A DNA stretch of 15,648 nucleotides from UCB3 sp964415605 (GTDB lineage: Bacteria > Chloroflexota > Anaerolineae > Epilineales > Epilineaceae): NCBI GenBank assembly GCA_964415605.1, contig CAYQBA010000113.1:1-15648 (forward strand). Direction: 5' to 3'. The translations under genes were made by a program, and so were the position numbers. The notes under the pieces are model-generated. The model saw only the letters and a program-made list of their open reading frames with translations. It did no database searches and was not told where the DNA came from. How positions within the stretch are numbered: position 1 is the stretch's first letter; each line of letters starts with the position of its first letter. This document shows positions 9,257-15,458 of the stretch, in pieces.

Positions 9257-10608
9257 CCGGCTATCCGGCGCTGGCGACGCGCATCCGTCTGGAGATCACC
9301 GATCAACGGACTTGCCGCCGAGCGATCGGGGCGGCGCGGGCCGTGCTCGCGTTCGGTGCGACAACGCTGTGTCTGCAGGGCATCGCGGGCGCCGCGGCCG
9401 AAGCTGACCGCCCGGCGCTGGCAAGAAGCGAGGCCGCGCGCGGCGACGAGAGCCCGTGGCCGGTCTCTGCCCGCCACCCGCGGCCCCAGGTCGCGCGCCA
9501 GTTCACCGCCACGGCCGACAGCTACGTGTCGGAGCGCGAGCCGGGCCGCAACTTCGGCGGCCTTACGGAGCTCGTGGTCGGCCGGTCGATCATCGACGGG
9601 GACGGCTACCGCTTCCGGATCCTGGTGCGCTTCGATGTCACCGGCATCCCGGCCGGGTCGACGATCACGGCGGCGACGCTTTCGATGTACCACGACGGCA
9701 GCACGTCGGACAGCCTGGTGGTGCTCGCCAAGCGCATCACGGCGACGTGGAGCGAGTCGCTGGTCCGGTGGAACAACCAGCCGAACCGGATCAACCCGCA
9801 GGGCATCCGCGCCATCAACCGCGCGGCGGGCCGCTACGATTGGGAGGTGGCGCCGATCGTCCAGGGCTGGGTGGACGGGACGTTCGGGCAGCACGGGTTG
9901 ATGCTCGAGGCCAGCCAGGAGGACTTCAACACCCTCGACATCACCAAGCAGCTCCGCTCGCGCACGGCCGCCCGGCCGCCCGGCGGCAACCCGCCGGTGT
10001 TCCTGGCGGTCACGTACGACCTGCCGCCCACGGCCACGCCGAGCCCGTCGGCGACGGCGACCCCATCGCCGACCGCGACGACCACGCCGACGGCGACCCC
10101 ATCGCCGACTTCGACAGCCACGCCGACGGTAACGCCGTCGGCGACATCAACGGCGACATCGACGGCGACGATGACGGCAAGCTCGACGGCGACGGACACG
10201 CCGAGCGCGACCCCGACGGCCTCGGCGACGGTCGCCGCGAGCGCGACGTCGACCACGACGGCTCCGACCGAGACGGCGACGGCCACACCGACCGGGACGG
10301 CCGCCCCGACGGGCGTGCCGACGGCGACGCCGTCGAGCCCGTCGACGCCGGCCACGCCGACGGGTATGGCGACCGCGACGTGGACCGCGACCCCGACGGC
10401 GGGCGCGTCGCCCATGGCCACCGCCACGGCCACCGCTACCCGAACCGCCAGCGCCGCGCCGTCCGCCACCGTGTCGCTCACCCCCACCGCGAGCGCCCCG
10501 CCGCCGGGGACGGCGGCGACGCCAAGCGCGACCCCCGGCCCACCCCGCCATCACGCGTTCCTGCCGCTGGTGGCGTCTGACGCGGCGGTTGGGACTGGGG
10601 GCCCGTAG
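9253..10608 (+). CDS. Secreted DNRLRE-domain protein with Thr/Pro linker and FLPLV tail
   Basis: The product is 451 residues from GTG 9253 (SD AAGGGG 7 nt upstream, overlapping the previous stop as GTGA). After an arginine-rich n-region, AVLAFGATTLCLQGIAGA (about 30-47) is the signal-peptide core. A DNRLRE domain fills about 84-256: DSYVSEREPGRNFGG, LVRFDVTGIPAGSTITAATLSMY, and TWSESLVRWNNQP are its hallmarks. Such domains are beta-sandwich modules of exported proteins, probably for carbohydrate or surface binding. A linker of about 175 residues almost wholly of T, P, A and S follows (258-433), then the tail HHAFLPLVASDAAVGTGGP. The first 14 residues, MTGYPALATRIRLE, resemble the start of HepT-like toxins, while the region from about residue 15 on aligns with the leader of the VWA protein. 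The N terminus therefore looks chimeric. The CPBP protease gene follows after 8 bp. Confidence 0.85.
   Translation: MTGYPALATRIRLEITDQRTCRRAIGAARAVLAFGATTLCLQGIAGAAAEADRPALARSEAARGDESPWPVSARHPRPQVARQFTATADSYVSEREPGRNFGGLTELVVGRSIIDGDGYRFRILVRFDVTGIPAGSTITAATLSMYHDGSTSDSLVVLAKRITATWSESLVRWNNQPNRINPQGIRAINRAAGRYDWEVAPIVQGWVDGTFGQHGLMLEASQEDFNTLDITKQLRSRTAARPPGGNPPVFLAVTYDLPPTATPSPSATATPSPTATTTPTATPSPTSTATPTVTPSATSTATSTATMTASSTATDTPSATPTASATVAASATSTTTAPTETATATPTGTAAPTGVPTATPSSPSTPATPTGMATATWTATPTAGASPMATATATATRTASAAPSATVSLTPTASAPPPGTAATPSATPGPPRHHAFLPLVASDAAVGTGGP
10022..10545 (+). repeat. Low-complexity DNA encoding the Thr/Pro/Ala/Ser linker of the DNRLRE protein
   Basis: Irregular 6-18-base repeats built from ACG, CCG, GCG, ACC and TCG codons give strings such as TPSPTATTTPTATPSPTST. 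The unit is not constant, as expected for a protein linker that grows by slippage and recombination. The other plus-strand frame reads as Asp/Gly/Ala, a by-product of the repeat. Confidence 0.85.
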
Positions 10609-10616
10609 GCGACGCC

Positions 10617-11408
10617 ATGAACGCGATCATGGGCGCCGTCCGGCGCCGTCCACAAGCGACGTTCTGGGCGATCGCCTGGTCGACGTCGTGGTTCGGCTAC
10701 GCGATGTCGGTCCGTTATCCGTCCGACCTGTGGCTGCTGTTCATCTTCGGACCGTTCGTCGGGGGCGCGCTGGTCACGGGCATCGTGGATGGCCGGCGCG
10801 GGCTCGGGACGTTCTTCGGCCGCCTGGCCCGCTGGCGGGTCGGGGCGCGGTGGTACGGCGTGGCCCTGCTTCTGCCGCTGGCGCTGCGGCTGGCGGCGTT
10901 CGGGCTGAACGTCGCCTCGGGCGCGGCGATCGCGACGGACGCCTCGGCGCCGGACTTGCGCGGTGTCCTCCTCGAGTCGCTGGTGCTCTCCTCGCTCATC
11001 GCCGTGGCGGAGGAGCCGGGGTTCCGCGGCTTCGCCTTGCCGCGCCTGCTCGCCGGGCGGTCCGCCGTGAGCGCCAGCCTGATCCTGGGCATCCTGCACA
11101 CGGTCTGGCACCTCCCGCTGCTCGTCGCCGGCGAGGAGCCGCCGGTCATCGTTCCGATCATCCTGTCCGGGGCGATCTTGATCACGTGGCTGTTCAACCA
11201 CACGGGCGGGAGCGTCCTGCTCGCGATGCTGATGCACGCGTCGGTCGACGTGTGGGTCGGGGTGTTCAACCGGCTGTTCGCGCCGGCGGACGCGGCGGCG
11301 CAGACGGTGTGGCTCGCGGGGGTGTACGTGGCCGCGGCGGCGGTGCTGGTCTGGCGATCCGGGCCGGAGCTGGGGCGGCCGGCGGGCAGCACGGGGAGGG
11401 CTTCCTGA
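10617..11408 (+). CDS. CPBP family glutamic-type intramembrane protease
   Basis: A 263-residue integral membrane protein with about seven or eight hydrophobic segments (for example 17-35, 39-56, 82-101, 122-131, 150-170, 178-192, 199-215 and 232-246). The CPBP/Abi motifs are present: EEPGFRG (E132, E133, R137), HTVWH (H161, H165) and MLMHAS (H207), so the active site looks complete. The family cleaves peptide bonds within or near the membrane. It includes prenyl-protein proteases, bacteriocin-immunity proteins and, in some bacteria, enzymes processing C-terminal sorting signals (myxosortase-like MrtC). It starts 8 bp after the DNRLRE protein and its stop overlaps the next secreted-protein gene, so it lies inside a three-gene operon between two Thr/Pro-linker proteins. 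Processing or anchoring of those proteins is a reasonable inference, not shown. ATG 10629 is an alternative start four codons in; neither ATG has a clear SD. Confidence 0.88.
   Translation: MNAIMGAVRRRPQATFWAIAWSTSWFGYAMSVRYPSDLWLLFIFGPFVGGALVTGIVDGRRGLGTFFGRLARWRVGARWYGVALLLPLALRLAAFGLNVASGAAIATDASAPDLRGVLLESLVLSSLIAVAEEPGFRGFALPRLLAGRSAVSASLILGILHTVWHLPLLVAGEEPPVIVPIILSGAILITWLFNHTGGSVLLAMLMHASVDVWVGVFNRLFAPADAAAQTVWLAGVYVAAAAVLVWRSGPELGRPAGSTGRAS
11395..11407 (+). promoter_or_regulatory. Strong Shine-Dalgarno pointing to a CTG start
   Basis: GGAGG at 11395-11399 (inside GGGGAGGG) is 5 nt before CTG 11405-11407, which overlaps the CPBP stop (CTGA). No ATG, GTG or TTG lies at usable distance from this SD. 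The next in-frame candidate, GTG 11447, has a GAGG only 2 nt away. Confidence 0.45.
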
Positions 11409-13687
11409 CCGCGATCCGGTCTCCTCACTCGCGGGCGATCGAGGCGGTGCGCGCCGGGCTCGCCCTCGGCGTGGTGGCGATGTGCCTGGCGGGCGTCGTG
11501 GGCGCCGAGCCCGATGCCGGCCGTCCGGCGCTGGAGGAGATCGAAGCGGCCTGCGACACCGAGAACCCCTACCTTGTCACCGCCTGCTACCCCGTGCCCG
11601 AAGGCGGCAGGGTATCGCCGGCGATCGACCCCGGCGCCCTCGTCGTGCTGCGCGACACTCCGACCGACACCCAGCACTTCCGCCTGGTCCCGGCCGGCGA
11701 GATCGGCGCCGTGTGGGGGCTGGCGTACAGCCGGCCGGAGCACGCCGTTTACGCGGCCGCGTTCCACAAGCGGCAGGTCGCGTTCGGGCCCGGGGGGCCG
11801 GGGGCCATCTACCGGGTTGACCTGGATGCGGGGGCGGTCACGCTGTTCGCCACCGTGCCCGACGCCGGGATCGACCGACACGACCCGCAAGTGGGCGGTG
11901 CGGACAACGGTGCCGTGCGGTGGGTGGGCAAGACCAGCCTGGGCGACATCGACCTGAACGACGCCGCCACCGAGCTGTACGTCACGAACCTGTTCGACCG
12001 GCGGATCTACCGCTTCGCCGTGCCCGGCGGCGCGCTCCTGGGCAGCTTCGCCCACGGGGCGGCGAACGAGCCGTGGGCCGCCGACGCGCGGCCGTTCGGG
12101 CTGGCGTACCACGCCGGCCGCGTCTTCCACGGCGTGGTGAACTCCGCGGCGTCCACGGACCTCGGGTCGGACCTCGAGGCCGTGGTCTATGCCAGCGCTC
12201 CCGATGGGCAGGGCATGGTCCCCGTCACCGCCGTCGACCTTGGCTATCCACGTGGCGACGCGCGCGTGATCGGGCGGAACAACACGCCCCTGCGCTGGCG
12301 GCCGTGGACCGACCTCCCGAACGTGAACGGGTTCCCGTATTACGCCGTCTACCCGATGCCGATCCTCGCAGATCTCGAGCTCGACGCCGAAGGCAACCTG
12401 GTCCTCGGCCTGCGCGACCGCCTGCACGACATGCTGCGGGCTCTGGTGCGCGGCACTGACAGCGGTCTCGACGATCCCTTCGGGCTGGGCATGGGCGACA
12501 TCCTGCGCGCGGTGCGCACCGGCCCCACTTGGATCACCACGGCTTCGCCGGAGCACTACGACGATGCGACTGACCTCTCCGACGAGAGCAGCCAGGGCGG
12601 TCTGGCCGCGGTACCGGCGGCTGACACGGTGGTCAACGCCATGTTGGGCGCCGACCGCGACGGCATGCCCGCCACCGGCCTGCACTGGTACGCCAACCCC
12701 ACCGGGCGCAAGATCCGCCACGAGAACGTGTGCGCCGACGAGCGGATGAGCGACTGGCTGCCCGCGCCGCCCGCTGGCCCGGCCCGTGCCCGGCGGGCGG
12801 CGCGCCCCTTGCGGCTGGACGGCGATGTCTCGTTTACTTCGGCGGCACGTCTGACGCTCGGCGACGTCGAGGCCTTGTGCGGCGTGCTGTCGACGCCGTC
12901 GCCGACGGCGACGGCCACCGCCTCCCCGTCTCCGACCGCCACCGCGACGCCGACGGCGACCCCGACGCGCACGCCGACGGTGACGCCTTCGTCCACGCCG
13001 ACGGCAACGTCCACCTCGACCCCCACGCCGACGCCGACGCTCACACCGGCGCCGATCCACCTCCCGTTGACACTCCACGACCCGCCGTGCGACCCGCGCC
13101 GGCCCGGCATCGACGTCGTGCTGGTGCTGGACGCGTCGACGAGCATGCGCGACCCGACGCGCGCAGGCCGTCCGAAGCTCGACGCGGCGCGCTCGGCGGC
13201 GACGCTGTTCCTCGACGAGCTGGACCTGCCGGGCGACCGGGCGGCCATCGTCGGCTTCAACGCCACGGCGTGGCTGGCGGCGCCCCTGACCGGCGACCGG
13301 GTGGCGCTGGACGCCGCGCTGGCGGGCCTGCCGGTGGCGCAGTTCACGCGCATCGACCTCGGCCTGCATGCGGCGCTCGACGAGCTGCGCGGCTCGCGCG
13401 GGGTGCCGGGGCGCCAGACGGCCGTGATCGTGCTGACCGATGGGCGCAACAACCCCGAGCCGATCGCCTCGGCCGTCGCGGCCGCCGCCGCGGTCAAGGC
13501 GGCCGGGGTGCGCCTCTTCACGATCGGGCTGGGCGACGACGTCGAGACCGACGCGCTGCGCGAGATGGCGTCGCGGCCGACGGACTACTTCCCGGCCCCC
13601 GACGGCGAGGACCTCGCCGCGGTCTACCGCGCCATCGCGGGCGCCTTCGACCCGTGCCCGCCGGAACGGTTCTGGCCGCGGCGTTAG
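11405..13687 (+). CDS. Secreted beta-propeller / VWA-domain protein with Thr/Pro linker and internal HLPL motif
   Basis: The product is 760 residues if started at CTG 11405 (strong SD, overlap with the CPBP stop) or 746 from GTG 11447. The signal sequence is AGLALGVVAMCLAGVVGA. Residues about 80-445 look like a beta-propeller: VWGLAYSRPEHAVYAAAFHK, GAIYRVD, and LYVTNLFDRRIYRF repeat the strand pattern of NHL/SdrD-type repeats. A Thr/Pro/Ser linker (495-552) leads to APIHLPLTLHDPPC, then a von Willebrand factor A domain (568-750) with a complete metal site: DASTS (D576, S578, S580), T648 in FTRIDLG, and D679 in LTDGRNN. VWA domains of this type bind protein ligands through a metal ion. The leader RAIEAVRAGLALG...GRPALE is paralogous to that of the DNRLRE protein two genes upstream. 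It is probably a cell-surface adhesion or sensing protein; the ligand is unknown. The last residues, PCPPERFWPRR, contain no anchor. Confidence 0.87.
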   Translation: MTAIRSPHSRAIEAVRAGLALGVVAMCLAGVVGAEPDAGRPALEEIEAACDTENPYLVTACYPVPEGGRVSPAIDPGALVVLRDTPTDTQHFRLVPAGEIGAVWGLAYSRPEHAVYAAAFHKRQVAFGPGGPGAIYRVDLDAGAVTLFATVPDAGIDRHDPQVGGADNGAVRWVGKTSLGDIDLNDAATELYVTNLFDRRIYRFAVPGGALLGSFAHGAANEPWAADARPFGLAYHAGRVFHGVVNSAASTDLGSDLEAVVYASAPDGQGMVPVTAVDLGYPRGDARVIGRNNTPLRWRPWTDLPNVNGFPYYAVYPMPILADLELDAEGNLVLGLRDRLHDMLRALVRGTDSGLDDPFGLGMGDILRAVRTGPTWITTASPEHYDDATDLSDESSQGGLAAVPAADTVVNAMLGADRDGMPATGLHWYANPTGRKIRHENVCADERMSDWLPAPPAGPARARRAARPLRLDGDVSFTSAARLTLGDVEALCGVLSTPSPTATATASPSPTATATPTATPTRTPTVTPSSTPTATSTSTPTPTPTLTPAPIHLPLTLHDPPCDPRRPGIDVVLVLDASTSMRDPTRAGRPKLDAARSAATLFLDELDLPGDRAAIVGFNATAWLAAPLTGDRVALDAALAGLPVAQFTRIDLGLHAALDELRGSRGVPGRQTAVIVLTDGRNNPEPIASAVAAAAAVKAAGVRLFTIGLGDDVETDALREMASRPTDYFPAPDGEDLAAVYRAIAGAFDPCPPERFWPRR
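12888..13062 (+). repeat. Low-complexity DNA encoding the Thr/Pro/Ser linker of the VWA protein
   Basis: Irregular ACG/CCG/ACC/TCC repeats encode strings such as TPTATPTRTPTVTPSSTPT. It is the same kind of linker as in the DNRLRE protein but about a third of the length. Confidence 0.85.
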
Positions 13688-13772
13688 CGGGGGCGTAGGG
13701 GCGGTCGGGGTCCGAGATGGCGTGGGCGCTGCACCGACCTCGCCCTGGCAGTGGGCCGATGGTGGGCATGGT

Positions 13773-13793
13773 CTGGGGCGGAAGTTGCCCCGG
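13773..13793. terminator. Small hairpin downstream of the VWA gene, uncertain terminator
   Basis: CTGGGGC (13773-13779) can pair with GCCCCGG (13787-13793, one G-T wobble) around a 7-nt loop. No T-run follows and it lies 86 bp past the stop. Nothing else recognisable was found in 13688-13860. Confidence 0.2.
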
Positions 13794-13865
13794 TTCGCCG
13801 CGTGCCCGGATTGCGGGATCATGGCGTAGGCCCGGCGGGGACACCAACGAACGGGAACGTGCGGA

Positions 13866-13874
13866 TGCTATACT
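13866..13874 (+). promoter_or_regulatory. Extended -10 promoter before the second nucleotidyltransferase
   Basis: TGCTATACT (13866-13874) is a full extended -10 element with a 5/6 TATAAT match; no clear -35 is present. ATG 13882 begins 7 bp after the box, so a transcript starting there would be leaderless and begin the MGTEARCS... frame. Confidence 0.55.
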
Positions 13875-13881
13875 CCGCGGC

Positions 13882-13987
13882 ATGGGAACCGAAGCGCGAT
13901 GCTCGACCGACCTCGAACGCTATCGTGCGACCCTGCGGGCGCGGGAAGCGCGCAATGCGCGTGCTTCCGGGTCCAGACGCGCGCGCG
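13882..13987 (+). pseudogene. Detached N-terminal part of the nucleotidyltransferase (apparent frameshift)
   Basis: From ATG 13882, directly after the extended -10 box, the frame encodes MGTEARCSTDLERYRATLRA followed by REARNARASGSRRAR. The LE.YRAT.RAR.A.. pattern is a common N-terminal helix of Chloroflexota-type nucleotidyltransferases, normally followed by ...A..vAr.aA..l...FGa.RV.LFGS. Here that continuation is in the +1 frame, beginning LRVARAAADVARDFGATR at 13988. In its own frame the ORF goes on as an Arg-rich string to a stop at 14068-14070. Dropping one base in the CG run 13978-13988 would join the two. This may be a sequencing or assembly error or a real lesion. Confidence 0.5.
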
Positions 13988-14228
13988 CTTCGCGTGGCGC
14001 GCGCCGCTGCCGATGTGGCCCGCGACTTCGGCGCCACGAGGGTGGCTCTCTTTGGCTCGTTGGCGCATGAGCGTTGGTCATCGGAGCGATCGGATATCGA
14101 CCTGGCGGCATGGGGCCTGGGGGCGGAAGCCCATCTGTTGGCGTGGGCGCGCATCGACGAGGTGGCTGGCGGGATCCCGGTGGACCTGGTGAGGGTCGAG
14201 CATTGTCCGGCCGCGCTTCGGGGGGCCA
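13955..14228 (+). CDS. MNT-type nucleotidyltransferase, truncated by gap
   Basis: From ATG 13955 (GGGAAG 6 nt upstream) the frame encodes a helix, ARALRVARAAADVARDFG, then ATRVALFGSLAHERWSSERSDIDLAAWGL with the GSx10DxD catalytic motif, and IPVDLVRVEHCPAALRGA up to the N run. This is a minimal nucleotidyltransferase domain of about 100-120 residues; only the last 10-15 residues should be missing. MNT proteins of this type are usually the antitoxin half of MNT/HEPN (HepT) toxin-antitoxin pairs, adding AMP to the partner. A partner, if present, must lie in the gap, because 14329-14339 leaves no space before the convergent gene. The start is uncertain: the upstream frame 13882-13987 supplies a better family N terminus, and the ATG at 13955 may be used only because of the frameshift. 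Confidence 0.75.
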
Positions 14229-14328
14229 NNNNNNNNNNNNNNNNNNNNNNNNNNNNNNNNNNNNNNNNNNNNNNNNNNNNNNNNNNNNNNNNNNNNNNNN
14301 NNNNNNNNNNNNNNNNNNNNNNNNNNNN
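14229..14328. other. Assembly gap (100 N)
   Basis: Exactly 100 N, so the true length is unknown. It cuts the 3' end of the nucleotidyltransferase and separates it from the convergent DUF2237 gene. Confidence 0.98.
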
Positions 14329-14339
14329 TCGCCGGACCG

Positions 14340-14726
14340 CTACGGCCGCTCCGCCGCTTCGGCATCCACGGCGTAGCGCTTCAGGTCCTCCAGGGCGACG
14401 GCGTCGAGCGCCGCGGCGTGGGTGGCGGCCAGGACGATCGGCGCGGCGAAGCCGGCGCTGAAAGCCTCGCGCCAGCGTGACACGCACACGCACCAGCGGT
14501 CGCCGGGCTTGAGGCCCGGGAAGCCGTGCTCCGGCCGCGGGGTGCTGAGGTCGTTGCCGTGGGCACGGCTGAACTCGAGGAACACCGCGTTGACCTGGAC
14601 GCACACGGTGTGCTGGCCGACGTCTTCCGGCCCGGTGTTGCAGCACCCGTCGCGGTAGAAGCCGGTGAGCGGCGCGGTGCCGCACGCGACCAGCGCGGTG
14701 CCGAGGACGTTCTTGGGTTCGAGCAT
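14340..14726 (-). CDS. DUF2237 family protein
   Basis: A 128-residue soluble protein beginning MLEPKNVLGT, the usual family start; stop TAG at 14342-14340. The conserved blocks are all visible: PLTGFYRDGCCNTGPED (19-35), GNDLSTPRPEHGFPGLKPGD (57-76) and RWCVC (77-81), followed by a C-terminal helix ending LEDLKRYA. The length matches the family norm. The function of DUF2237 is not established; the Cys-Cys and Trp-Cys-x-Cys clusters suggest a metal or redox role, which is inference. AAGGAG lies about 11 nt before the ATG. A frame extension upstream to 14804 exists but lacks a start with an SD and is not conserved-looking. It follows the membrane-protein gene on the same strand with an 86-bp gap, in which no promoter or terminator was clear. 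Confidence 0.93.
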   Translation of the reverse strand: MLEPKNVLGTALVACGTAPLTGFYRDGCCNTGPEDVGQHTVCVQVNAVFLEFSRAHGNDLSTPRPEHGFPGLKPGDRWCVCVSRWREAFSAGFAAPIVLAATHAAALDAVALEDLKRYAVDAEAAERP

Positions 14727-14812
14727 GGGGTTCGGAGCTCCTTCGGGTGCGGGGTGGTCTGCGGCGCTGTCATCCACGGCTGCGTACCCTACGGCCGGAG
14801 TCACGGCTTGGT

Positions 14813-15235
14813 TCAGCCGCGCCCGTCGAGTCGGCGCAGGATCTCGCTTTGCTGTTCGTTGATGGCGTACACGGCAACCGTCAGCGTGTGGACGGCTTCG
14901 AGGGTCTGATGATCGGCCTCGGCGCGCGCGTCACTGGCGACGGCCTGCACGTTTTGGCCGACGATGATGACGGACAGCAGCACGAGCTGCAGGAAGGTCT
15001 GGGAGACCCACGCGATGAGGATGACGGGGTCGTGCGACCGGAGCGCGGCGGGCAGCGAGACGAAGGCGAGCAGGGCGAAGGCGTAGGCGCACCACATCGA
15101 CCCGACGACGCGCGTGATCTTGACGGCGAGCCAGGCGTTCCAGCGGCCAAGCGCGTGGCTGCCGTGGACCACGGCGTGGGCGGCGACGGACTGGATGAGA
15201 CGGGGGCGATGGGCCCTGGCGGTCTCGATGCTCAC
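14813..15235 (-). CDS. Small two-helix integral membrane protein, unknown function
   Basis: A 140-residue protein from GTG 15235-15233. This start is chosen because AGGAG (15247-15243) sits exactly 7 nt upstream, while the ATG 15 bp earlier (15250) has no SD. Residues 1-42 are amphipathic and basic, two transmembrane helices follow (about 43-65, VVGSMWCAYAFALLAFVS; about 71-93, VILIAWVSQTFLQLVLLSVI), and the cytoplasmic tail (97-140, DARAEADHQTLEAV...INEQQSEILRRL) looks like a coiled coil. The pattern [NW]A.LAVKIT.VVG.MW.AY.FA plus QTFLQLVLL..I.VGQN is one I associate with conserved hypothetical membrane proteins of Actinobacteria and Chloroflexota. No function is known to me. A promoter with a dyad lies upstream (15323-15354). 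Confidence 0.82.
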   Translation of the reverse strand: MSIETARAHRPRLIQSVAAHAVVHGSHALGRWNAWLAVKITRVVGSMWCAYAFALLAFVSLPAALRSHDPVILIAWVSQTFLQLVLLSVIIVGQNVQAVASDARAEADHQTLEAVHTLTVAVYAINEQQSEILRRLDGRG

Positions 15236-15322
15236 GGTGGCGCTCCTCATGCGGTGGATGCGGATTCGACGTGGATGGGTCCGTCCGATGCGTGGGTGGA
15301 TTGTCGGGGCTCGGCGGCGGGA

Positions 15323-15351
15323 AGCATAGATGGGTTGTGGGGGCCGGACAA
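15323..15351 (-). promoter_or_regulatory. Putative promoter of the membrane-protein gene
   Basis: On the minus strand TTGTCC (15351-15346), a 17-bp spacer and TATGCT (15328-15323) give a moderate sigma-70-like pair, with 4/6 matches in each box. The predicted leader is about 80 nt. Confidence 0.4.
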
Positions 15352-15354
15352 CCC
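15332..15354. repeat. 7-bp dyad over the -35 region
   Basis: GGGTTGT (15332-15338) and ACAACCC (15348-15354) form a perfect inverted repeat with a 9-bp centre. It covers the proposed -35 box and most of the spacer of the membrane-protein promoter, as an operator would. The rest of 15252-15458 holds nothing recognisable. Confidence 0.35.
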
Positions 15355-15458
15355 GGTTGGCGCGGGGATCGCGATGGGCGGCGGGCTGCAACGCCTTGGC
15401 TCATCGGTGACAGGTTAAGGGTCTGGCGGCGGGGTCAAGTGGTCAGTGGGCGACTTTG

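Noticed and set aside
10022..10545. Periodic repeats that might be a CRISPR array
   Set aside because: Unit length is irregular, there are no unique spacers, and the repeat encodes a Thr/Pro linker in frame.
9456..10580. Open frame rich in Asp-Gly-Asp (DGDGD, DADGD) across the DNRLRE gene, resembling calcium-binding repeats
   Set aside because: It is the shifted reading of the ACG/CCG/GCG linker repeats; the true frame has a DNRLRE domain and a start with an SD. The same artefact appears in the VWA gene linker.
10589..11404. Upstream extension of the VWA protein frame through the CPBP gene
   Set aside because: The frame is open but reads as Arg/Gly/Ala noise, while CPBP motifs lie in the other frame; the signal peptide sets the real start near 11405-11447.
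10715..13822. Minus-strand open frame of over 1000 codons opposite CPBP and VWA genes
   Set aside because: Same shadow effect; low-complexity Arg/Gly strings and no recognisable domain.
14727..14804. N-terminal extension of DUF2237 to 14804
   Set aside because: The extra residues (TPAVGYAAVDDSAADHP...) are not family-like, and MLEPKN is the normal start with AAGGAG upstream.
15236..15391. N-terminal extension of the membrane protein to 15391
   Set aside because: It is Arg/Pro/His-rich, covers the promoter and dyad, and the GTG at 15235 has an ideal SD.
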